A stretch of DNA of 44,680 nt from Fimbriimonas ginsengisoli (GTDB taxonomy: Bacteria > Armatimonadota > Fimbriimonadia > Fimbriimonadales > Fimbriimonadaceae), in the NCBI GenBank assembly GCA_016179045.1, contig JACOSL010000027.1, positions 1 through 44,680 of the forward strand. The letters are read 5' to 3'. The notes below the pieces were generated by a model. It made no database searches. It saw nothing but the letters and a program-made list of their open reading frames with translations, and was not told where the DNA came from. Shown in pieces: positions 9,431 through 16,475 of this stretch. Every line of letters begins with the position of its first letter. The first letter of the stretch is position 1. The position numbers were made by a program, and so were the translations under genes.

Positions 9431-10429
9431 CTAGCCATGAAATTGCCCCAGGAAGCGAAGGTCATTTTCAAGGAAGGGCCGCAGGTCCTCGATGCCGTGG
9501 GCGATCATTGGAATCCGCTCGACCCCCAACCCGAATGCGAAGCCCGAATACCGCTTCGTGTCGATGTCGTATCTCTCGAGGATGTTTGGATGGATGAGAC
9601 CCGCCCCGCCAAGTTCCAACCACTGGCCGCCGAAAACCTTTGGCGACGAGATCGCATAGTCGACGCCCGGCTCGACGAACGGGAAGAAATCGGGCCGGAA
9701 GCGCACCTTGACCTCGCCCCCAAACATGGAGCGGGCGAAGTGACCGAGCGTGCCCTTGAGGTCGGCCATGCTGATGCCCTCGTCGACCATGAACGCATCA
9801 ACCTGGTGGAAGGTATGCGAGTGGGTGCGATCCACCGCCTCGTTGCGGAAGCAGCGGCCGATCGCGAACGCGCGTAGCGGAGGCTTGGTCACTTCGAAGA
9901 TCCGGCCTTGCAGCGCGGTGGCCTGTGTTCGCAAGAGGCGCTCGTCATCGATCCAGAACGTGTCCTGCTCGTCCATCGCGGGGTGGTCCTTCGGATAGTT
10001 GAGCGCGTCGAAGTTGTATTTGGCCAGCTCGAGATCGGGCGACTCGTGGTATTGAAAGCCGAGCCCGGAGAGCACCGCCTTGATCTTGTTCATCGCTTGC
10101 TGAAGCACATGCTGTTGGCCGGATCGCCACAGCCTGCCTGGCATCGTGACGTCTATGCGCTCAGCTTCGAACTGGGATGCATGCTCGGTTGACTTAAGTT
10201 CGCGTTCGCGTGACTCGATCAGCGCCTGCAGGCGCTGCTTAATCTCGTTGACTTTCTGACCAAACAGGGGCTTTTCCGCCGCGGGCAAGGCGCCGATCAG
10301 CCGTGTCACTCCGGTGACGAGGCCGCTCTTACCCAGGTACTTGATCTCGAGATCTCGCAACTCGGCCGAGCGAGCGGCAGCACCAATCTCCGCCGTCGCC
10401 TCCGCCTCTAGTTCTTCGACCGTGCGCAT
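9431..10429 (-). CDS. pheS: Phenylalanine--tRNA ligase alpha subunit
   Basis: Catalytic alpha subunit of PheRS, 332 residues, close to the usual length. An N-terminal coiled coil (residues 1-90) precedes the class II core. Motif 2 is visible as FAIGRCFRNEAVDRTHSHTF, then HQVDAFMVDEG; FRPDFFPFVEPG and the motif 3 region GFAFGLGVERIPMIAHGI follow. It is the first gene of a leftward pheS-pheT operon. Its start at 10429 lies 50 bp from the end of the cyclase-like gene, which is oriented the same way. Confidence 0.96.
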   Translation of the reverse strand: MRTVEELEAEATAEIGAAARSAELRDLEIKYLGKSGLVTGVTRLIGALPAAEKPLFGQKVNEIKQRLQALIESRERELKSTEHASQFEAERIDVTMPGRLWRSGQQHVLQQAMNKIKAVLSGLGFQYHESPDLELAKYNFDALNYPKDHPAMDEQDTFWIDDERLLRTQATALQGRIFEVTKPPLRAFAIGRCFRNEAVDRTHSHTFHQVDAFMVDEGISMADLKGTLGHFARSMFGGEVKVRFRPDFFPFVEPGVDYAISSPKVFGGQWLELGGAGLIHPNILERYDIDTKRYSGFAFGLGVERIPMIAHGIEDLRPFLENDLRFLGQFHG

Positions 10430-10479
10430 CGACCACTAAGTAAGGCCGATGCGCGGGCCCGATTGCAACCGGGATGGCC

Positions 10480-11736
10480 TCACGATTGCGCGGGCCTCGG
10501 TAGGGGCGGCGTCGGCGAAGGGGCGAAAGCGGCGATGCTGCGTGGCACCCACGCTACGCCGGAGATCTCGCCGGCTTCAACTCGGGTAGTGCCGATGGAC
10601 GCGGCTCCTCCAGGAAGTTGGGCGGCAGCCTCTTCGCTGACCGCAAGCCCTCCAATCGGGCAAACCTTTTGCAAGTGGGCGGCCACGTCGATCACGTGGG
10701 CGAAGCTGACGCTTGTGAGGTCGCCCGCGTCGGGGGCTACGACCGGTCCTGCATGGACGCCGGCACGCAGCCTGAGAGGCACGCCGATCTTATTGCGCAA
10801 TGCGTTGAACTCGAGGATGCCGACCTGCAGATTGCGGCCGGCGCCGACCGCCTGCTGGGCCGTGTCGAACGCACAAATCATGCCGTCGCCCGCCGTCGAG
10901 TGCACTCGGCCGCCATAGCGCCGCGCGACCATGTCTACGAATCGGTGATATTCGGTGAACGTGAACTCCACGTTGAGAGGGTCTGCATCCCTCTTCATCT
11001 GGGTCGAGCCAACTACGTCCACGCTCAAGAATGCGGCGCTCTGCTCGCCCGAACGAAGCTTGTCCTGAAGCTCGACGAGTTGGGAGAGAAGTTCGCGCCG
11101 CTCATTGCTGCGATCCTTGAGCCCGAGAAGGTGATGGTTGTGGCTGACGACCAGTTGCAAGAGCGACCCTCCAATGAGCCCCAGCCCCGCCCAGAAGATG
11201 ATCCAGTACGAACTGGATTCCGGCAGGTTAAGAATGAAGCCGAATATTTGGTACACGGGGAACCAGCCCGCCCCGAGGATCACTCCCGCGACCGCCGCCG
11301 TGCGCAGGTTGCGGCAGATCGCCAAGTTGTACAGTCCAAACATGGCGAAGCAGATTCCGAGCAGATCCATTAGCGCACCGGGGTTCGGCAAGGTACTTCG
11401 CGCGGCAAGGTAACGCCCAAAAACGCCGAAGGCCTGAGCGAATCCGATGCCAGCCGCCATGAGGCCGCTCGTGACCCATCGCTTTACGCTTGGTTCGAGG
11501 CTGAGAAAGGTTGATCGCCAGCGGTAGAGCACGCCCTTGCGCGCGGTTTCGCCGCGCACCTTGACCGCAACTCGCACCGCCTCTTCTGGGATGCCGGTCG
11601 CTTCCGCGATAGCGAGGATGGCGGAATCGTCGAGCACGCCCCCGTTGGTCGCGCGTAACCGCTCTGCGAGATCGAGGAGTTGTTCGATCCCGTGCTCGGT
11701 GATATAGGCGTCGGCCGTAACTTGCTGGCTGAGCAA
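10480..11736 (-). CDS. Membrane protein with a degenerate class III nucleotide-cyclase domain
   Basis: A 418-residue protein. Residues 1-65 are a soluble region with a ILAIAEATGIPEEAVRVAV helix pair; about four hydrophobic helices span 90-200; a short coiled linker follows; residues 234-400 are a class III adenylate/guanylate cyclase homology domain. The metal-binding aspartates are present (Asp240 in FLSVDVVGST and Asp284 in TAGDG). The purine-selecting Lys position appears to be Ser280, and the transition-state Asn/Arg pair aligns with Asp350 and His354 (VIDVAAHLQ). Catalysis is therefore doubtful; it may sense or bind a nucleotide instead. Confidence 0.78.
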   Translation of the reverse strand: MLSQQVTADAYITEHGIEQLLDLAERLRATNGGVLDDSAILAIAEATGIPEEAVRVAVKVRGETARKGVLYRWRSTFLSLEPSVKRWVTSGLMAAGIGFAQAFGVFGRYLAARSTLPNPGALMDLLGICFAMFGLYNLAICRNLRTAAVAGVILGAGWFPVYQIFGFILNLPESSSYWIIFWAGLGLIGGSLLQLVVSHNHHLLGLKDRSNERRELLSQLVELQDKLRSGEQSAAFLSVDVVGSTQMKRDADPLNVEFTFTEYHRFVDMVARRYGGRVHSTAGDGMICAFDTAQQAVGAGRNLQVGILEFNALRNKIGVPLRLRAGVHAGPVVAPDAGDLTSVSFAHVIDVAAHLQKVCPIGGLAVSEEAAAQLPGGAASIGTTRVEAGEISGVAWVPRSIAAFAPSPTPPLPRPAQS

Positions 11737-11828
11737 GGCGGGTTCCCTCTAGCCAAGGATTGTACTTGAGCGCTCGCTTGGCCGCATTTCGGATGCGCTC
11801 GCGCACTAGCTGTAGAATGCTACGAACC

Positions 11829-13046
11829 ATGCCGCCGAGCCGCTACGAGTCCGCGGTCGAAACGTCGAGCGCGGGCCTTGCCCTTGAGTTCGCCCTCTTG
11901 GCGGTGCTCGGCCTGGGGCTAGAAACTGCCTACCGGCCCTCCGCTGCCCTCGCCCATGCGTCGATCGAGGCGATCCAGGCTAGTCCGGTTCTCAGATGGG
12001 TAATGGCATCCCACCACTGGGGCGCCGCCGTGCTGTTCTTGCACGCGGGCGGACAGCTCAGCTTTCAGCTTTGGAGCGGCTCGTATGGGCGCGCCTTTCG
12101 ACGCTCATGGTTCCTTGCACTGGGCATGGCGTTGGCGGGGGCCGGATTTTTGGTCACGGGCAACCTTCTGCCCTTCGATCGCCACGGGGTGCAGACCGCG
12201 ATGATCGAAAGCTCGGTGGCTTCGCGCGTGCCGGTAGCGGGCCACGCCGTAGCCGGATTGATGCGCGGCGGTCCTTTATTTACGGGCGGCGCGCTTCCTG
12301 CCTGGCACGGCTTCCACGCGATCGCATTGCCGCTATTAGGGTTAACGGCGATCGCCCTCTGGCTAGCTGGGAAACCTCGTCCCAGATGGCGTCTGGCGTT
12401 CGTTCCGGTGGTGCTGGTGGCGATGTTGGCGCTGGTCCCCGTGCCGACCGGATCGGCCGCCACGGCGGCCGATCTCGCGACTTATGACGCCCGGCCCGGG
12501 TGGTATGTGTGGCCGATGCATGGGCTGCTCGATGCGTTCTCACGCATCGACCCAAGCCTGGGTTGGGTCGGATCGGCCCTCGCGCCCGCGCTGCTCGTCG
12601 GGTTCTTGGCGAGCCTCGCCTTGTTCTCCAAGTTCTGGACCGTGGCGAGGGTTCGCGGAACAACGATCTGCGCGGCCCTGTTGATTGCGGCGACGACTAT
12701 TCTCTATGGTGGCTCGCCAGCGCCGATCCTCGGAAATCGCGATCCCGTGGGAGGTGGGGCGTCTGAGGCAAGCGGGAAGGTCTCGATCCCGGTCGACGCG
12801 GTGCTTGCCGCTCGGGGCCGCACGTTGTTCAACTCGATGCCTTGCGCGGGGTGCCACGGTAAAAATGCCCGCGGGACCGAAGACGCCCCCAATCTATTCG
12901 ACCCAAGGCGGAGGCACTTCGACCCCGATTGGGTCATGCGCTTCGTGCGGAATCCGCGCTCAATCCGTCCAGGCTCGACGATGCCCGCGTTCCCGAGGCT
13001 GACCGACGACGAACTCCGGGCAATCGCCGAGTTCATTCGCTCTTGA
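11829..13046 (+). CDS. Fused cytochrome b6 / subunit IV / cytochrome c protein
   Basis: A 405-residue membrane protein joining three parts that are usually separate. Residues 15-180 match cytochrome b6: helix B with SHHW (His62), GNLLPFDRHG and LMRGG segments, and helix D with GFHAIALPLL (His163). Residues 185-290 resemble subunit IV, with PGWY at 223-226 where PEWY is expected. Residues 325-405 are a cytochrome c domain with CAGCH at 339-343 and a likely axial Met385 in STMPAF. The second-heme ligand positions hold Gln76 and Trp178 rather than His. ATG 11829 is chosen over an upstream TTG because the added residues look non-coding. No Rieske gene is nearby. It probably moves electrons from quinol to the attached heme c, but not by a normal Q cycle. 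Confidence 0.8.
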   Translation: MPPSRYESAVETSSAGLALEFALLAVLGLGLETAYRPSAALAHASIEAIQASPVLRWVMASHHWGAAVLFLHAGGQLSFQLWSGSYGRAFRRSWFLALGMALAGAGFLVTGNLLPFDRHGVQTAMIESSVASRVPVAGHAVAGLMRGGPLFTGGALPAWHGFHAIALPLLGLTAIALWLAGKPRPRWRLAFVPVVLVAMLALVPVPTGSAATAADLATYDARPGWYVWPMHGLLDAFSRIDPSLGWVGSALAPALLVGFLASLALFSKFWTVARVRGTTICAALLIAATTILYGGSPAPILGNRDPVGGGASEASGKVSIPVDAVLAARGRTLFNSMPCAGCHGKNARGTEDAPNLFDPRRRHFDPDWVMRFVRNPRSIRPGSTMPAFPRLTDDELRAIAEFIRS

Positions 13047-13140
13047 TACGCCCGGAGAGCCCGGCGCCCTAGCCTCCCGGTGATAAACTAGTCGCCCTCC
13101 CGATGCGCCACTCGCCGATCTCACTAGGTTGGGTTCTCAG

Positions 13141-14100
13141 ATGACGATCATTGTCCTCGGCATGCCTCGATCGGGTACTTCGCTGCTCGCCAAGCTCCTT
13201 TTGGACTGCGGGCTCGACTTTGGGACCCTGGCCGAGATGGCCAGGCCACACGAACTGGACAACCCGGACGGATATTGGGAGAACGTCCGCGTCATCAACC
13301 TGAATAAGGCGATCTTAGCGGTGCTCGGAGGGTCCGAGGTGGCCCCGCCCAACGTGAGCCCCGGGTGGAGCAAGGACCCCAAGATGCGCGATCTCAAGCG
13401 GAAGGCGCGCGATTTGGTTGCCGACCTGAGCGGGCCTCCGTACTGGGGATGGAAGGACCCCCGGACGATGCTCACCCTTGAACTCTGGCAGGCCGTATTG
13501 CCCGACGCGCGGTACGCGTTCATCTTCCGAAATCCGTTTGAAGTTGCGCTGTCCTTTGCCAAGCGCAACGACTATCTGAGGCAGCAGGACTTCGTCGGCC
13601 TTCATCACTCGGTGATGCTCTGGCGCCTGTATCACGAGGTGGCGCTGCCGCTGCTGCCCCCGGATAGAACGGTCTTCGTGTCCTATGGCAGGCTCATGAG
13701 CGATTGCGCGGCCGAGCTTCCGAGGATAGTCGAGGCGACCGGCTTGCCCGCTACGGAGGGCCAGATCGTCGCCGCCCGGCAAAGCGTCAAGCCGGAGCTT
13801 TATCGGAACCGCTTTCCCGACTCGCTGATACGCGAATCGCCCGCCGCCGAAGTGGTCCGAGATATATGGGAGCGGCTCGTTAAGCTCGCTGGTGAGCCGG
13901 AAGCGTCGGAAACCAGCGATGGCGAGCAGGTGCGCATGGTGCGCGCCCTCTTTGAAGCGGCCTTCAAGCATTTGGGCTCTGCCGATGACCAGGTCGAGGT
14001 GTGGCGTGATCGGGCATTCCAACTGCACGCCTACGCTAGAAAACTGGAAACCCAGCTTGGCATCCGCCCAAGCGAACAGACCGGCCTCGCGCCGAAGTAG
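13141..14100 (+). CDS. Sulfotransferase family protein (copy 1)
   Basis: A 319-residue protein with the 5'-phosphosulfate-binding loop GMPRSGTSLLAKLL at residues 7-20 and the 3'-phosphate-binding segment FIFRNPFEVALSFAKRNDY. Both are hallmarks of PAPS-dependent sulfotransferases that sulfate sugars, lipids or proteins. A WGWKDPRTM segment between them may contact the acceptor. ATG 13141 directly begins the beta strand TIIVLG leading to the P-loop. A close paralogue follows 138 bp downstream in the same orientation, so this is a tandem duplication. The acceptor is unknown. Confidence 0.85.
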   Translation: MTIIVLGMPRSGTSLLAKLLLDCGLDFGTLAEMARPHELDNPDGYWENVRVINLNKAILAVLGGSEVAPPNVSPGWSKDPKMRDLKRKARDLVADLSGPPYWGWKDPRTMLTLELWQAVLPDARYAFIFRNPFEVALSFAKRNDYLRQQDFVGLHHSVMLWRLYHEVALPLLPPDRTVFVSYGRLMSDCAAELPRIVEATGLPATEGQIVAARQSVKPELYRNRFPDSLIRESPAAEVVRDIWERLVKLAGEPEASETSDGEQVRMVRALFEAAFKHLGSADDQVEVWRDRAFQLHAYARKLETQLGIRPSEQTGLAPK

Positions 14101-14238
14101 AAAAACGGGCGGGACCTGGGAACGAGCATCGCCTGCCCCTCCGTACACCCTTTCATGAGCCCGGGACGCTGGCAGGGCGGCCTAGTTGACTCGCCCCCGT
14201 TTTCGCCGATTTGATGCGTTTCACGGGCGGGCTTATGA

Positions 14239-15201
14239 ATGACGACTATCGTGCTTGGCATGGCCCGATCGGGTACGTCATTGCTCGCCAAGCTGCTCCT
14301 GGACTGTGGGCTCTACTTTGGACCCCTCCACAAGTTCGTCAAGCCGCACGCTGTCGACAACCCAGATGGGTACTGGGAAAAGGTCGGCATCGTCAGGCTG
14401 AATCGGGCGATTCTTGCAACCCTGGGCGGTTCCGATGCGGCCCCTCCTCCGTTGAGCCCAGGGTGGAGCCACGACCCCAGGCTCGAAGACCTAAGACGCA
14501 AGGCTGGCGCTTTGGTTTCGGAGTTCGACGGTGCGCCCTACTGGGGGTGGAAAGACCCGCAAACGATGCTGACGCTCGAACTGTGGCAGCAGGTTGTGCC
14601 CGATGCCCGGTATGCGTTCATCTTCCGAAATCCGCTCGAGGTGGCGATGTCCTTCGTGAGACGCAACGACTACCGGCTGGCGAACGAGGAGTTCTTCGAC
14701 CTCCATCGGGCCCTGATGCTCTGGCGTCACCATCACGACCTGGTGCTCGCGTTGCTGCCTCCCGAGCGGACGGTCTTCGTGTCTTACCGCAAGCTCATGA
14801 GCGATAGCGCATCAGAGCTTCCGAGGATCGTTCAGGCGACGGGTTTGCCCGCGACCGAAGAGCAGGTCGCCGCTGCCAGGCAAAGCGTCAAGCCAGAACT
14901 TTACCGGAATCGGTTTTCGGCATCGCTCGTCCGCGAATTGTCCGCGGCCGAACCGGTCCGAGAGCTCTACGAGCGGCTGACCCATCTGGCAGGCGCGGCC
15001 GATGAATCGAACCCAAACTCGGAGGAGCGGGAGGCGATGGCGCGCATCCTGTTCGAGGAAGCCTACCGAGATCTGAGTGTGGCCGACCGGGAGCTTGCGT
15101 CCTGGCGCACTCGGGCGTTCCAACTGCACGCGTACGCCAAGAGGCTTGAGGCGCAGCTAGGCGTGGGCCCGGGCGAGGGCGGCGGCACTGTGCCGAAGTA
15201 G
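14239..15201 (+). CDS. Sulfotransferase family protein (copy 2)
   Basis: A 320-residue paralogue of the preceding gene, aligning over its whole length. The P-loop is GMARSGTSLLAKLLLDCG, where copy 1 has Pro instead of Ala. The 3'-phosphate segment is FRNPLEVAMSFVRRNDY and the middle WGWKDPQTMLTLELWQ is nearly unchanged. The blocks that differ most are residues 20-35, the SHDPRLEDLRRK region and the C-terminal 70 residues, which could reflect a different acceptor. The shared tail RTRAFQLHAYAKRLEAQLG looks helical and may mediate dimerisation. Confidence 0.85.
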   Translation: MTTIVLGMARSGTSLLAKLLLDCGLYFGPLHKFVKPHAVDNPDGYWEKVGIVRLNRAILATLGGSDAAPPPLSPGWSHDPRLEDLRRKAGALVSEFDGAPYWGWKDPQTMLTLELWQQVVPDARYAFIFRNPLEVAMSFVRRNDYRLANEEFFDLHRALMLWRHHHDLVLALLPPERTVFVSYRKLMSDSASELPRIVQATGLPATEEQVAAARQSVKPELYRNRFSASLVRELSAAEPVRELYERLTHLAGAADESNPNSEEREAMARILFEEAYRDLSVADRELASWRTRAFQLHAYAKRLEAQLGVGPGEGGGTVPK

Positions 15202-15219
15202 GCGCTGACTGCGGGTGGT

Positions 15220-15984
15220 CTAACCACATCCCGTCGGCGGAGGGGGCGGGGTGTCGGTGGAGCGCGTCAGGATGACCGAGCCGGGCAGAACATTCGTGCC
15301 GCCGCTTAGCGGGCTCGGCAGTGGCGCGGTGCAGGTGGAAATCGTAGGCGCGTAGATCAGGGACAAGTAGCCGTAAGACCGGTAATAGGTGAGCGGCGGG
15401 ATCGAAGCCGAATCAAGATGGAACCGGGTCGCCGTGCCGGGCACCGAGGCAATGAACGAGCCGGAGAAGTCGCTCGTGACCTCGCCCACCTGCGCGCTCA
15501 CGGCGTCATAGAACCAGATGTGGATGTCGGTGATGCCAGTCCCAATGAAGGCGGTCACGACCCGGCCTTGCACCCGTGGCTGGACCGGCGTCACCTTGTA
15601 TTCGGTCGAGTAAAACGTGCCCCCGAAAGTGGCCCCCATCGTGAATTTGGTCGCACCGGCCGAGCCCGCTGCGAACGCTCCGGTCCCCGGAGTGAGCGCC
15701 CCCGAGCCGCCCCCGAGGTCGCTCGTCGCCCAGCCCCCAACGGTTGTGGTGGTCCGGACGCCGCTCTGCGTGTAGTTCACGATCAGGAACTGCACCGAGT
15801 CGCCCGATTGCAGGTTCAGCGCGTCGATCACGGTCGCCGCGTCGGTGGTGGCCGCGCTGCCCGGGAAGATGGCTTCGACTCGGGTGAGAAGGATGGGATC
15901 GCCGACTGCGCCGCCGCCCCCGCCTCCGCCGCACGACGACAGGCAGATCGAGGCGAAAACCAATGGGAGAAAGGTGCGTCGCAT
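15220..15984 (-). CDS. Lipoprotein of unknown function with a Gly-rich anchor
   Basis: A 254-residue exported protein. The chosen ATG 15984 starts a classical lipoprotein signal (MRRTFLPLVFASICLSSC) with lipobox LSSC, followed by a seven-glycine tether. The remainder is Thr/Ser/Gly-rich and beta-strand-like (SGVRTTTTVGGWATSDLGG), ending in a proline tract TPPPPPTGCG. An in-frame start at 16035 would put 17 extra residues before the signal and is less likely. I do not recognise a family; an envelope-surface role is all that can be inferred. Confidence 0.68.
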   Translation of the reverse strand: MRRTFLPLVFASICLSSCGGGGGGGAVGDPILLTRVEAIFPGSAATTDAATVIDALNLQSGDSVQFLIVNYTQSGVRTTTTVGGWATSDLGGGSGALTPGTGAFAAGSAGATKFTMGATFGGTFYSTEYKVTPVQPRVQGRVVTAFIGTGITDIHIWFYDAVSAQVGEVTSDFSGSFIASVPGTATRFHLDSASIPPLTYYRSYGYLSLIYAPTISTCTAPLPSPLSGGTNVLPGSVILTRSTDTPPPPPTGCG

Positions 15985-16034
15985 GGCTGGGCGGCTCTTG
16001 CCGAGTGGGGGTCTGGATGTAAGCCCCGCGATCA

Positions 16035-16475
16035 TTAGACTGATCTACCCTCGGCTTCGGTTCGCCGCAGTCTGGAGGTTCGGAAGGCGTGCGGCAGCAA
16101 ATCCGACAGGCTGAACACCCTGGGGTGGCCCTCATCGGCGGCGAGCGCCACTCCCAGGCTCGACGCATCGGCCGGGGCGAACTCGATTAGGGTCTGCAGG
16201 CACAGGCCGCAAGGCGGCGCGCCGTCTCTTGTGGCAACCGCGAGGGCCGCGATTTCGCGCGAGCCCGCCGCCACCATCCGCGCAACGGCCACCCGTTCCG
16301 CGCATAGGCTAAGGCCGTACGAGGCGTTCTCGACGTTGCAGCCAGTCCACACGCGGCCCTCCGCGTCGAGGATGGCGGCGCCCACCGCGTAGCCGCTGTA
16401 CGGCGCATAGGCCCGCGACCGCGCCTCGCGGGCACGCTCGATCAGATCATTCCAGAGGGCCTGATCGGACTTCAT
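16035..16475 (-). CDS. cdd: Cytidine deaminase
   Basis: A 146-residue zinc enzyme of pyrimidine salvage that converts cytidine or deoxycytidine to uridine forms. The nucleoside-binding segment is PYSGYAVGAAI. The zinc/catalytic motifs are NVENASYGLSLCAERVA (catalytic Glu next to the first Cys) and PPCGLCLQTLIEFA (two further Cys). Length fits the tetrameric homologues. The ATG overlaps the mutS2 stop as ATGA (16472-16475), so the two are translationally coupled. Confidence 0.93.
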   Translation of the reverse strand: MKSDQALWNDLIERAREARSRAYAPYSGYAVGAAILDAEGRVWTGCNVENASYGLSLCAERVAVARMVAAGSREIAALAVATRDGAPPCGLCLQTLIEFAPADASSLGVALAADEGHPRVFSLSDLLPHAFRTSRLRRTEAEGRSV

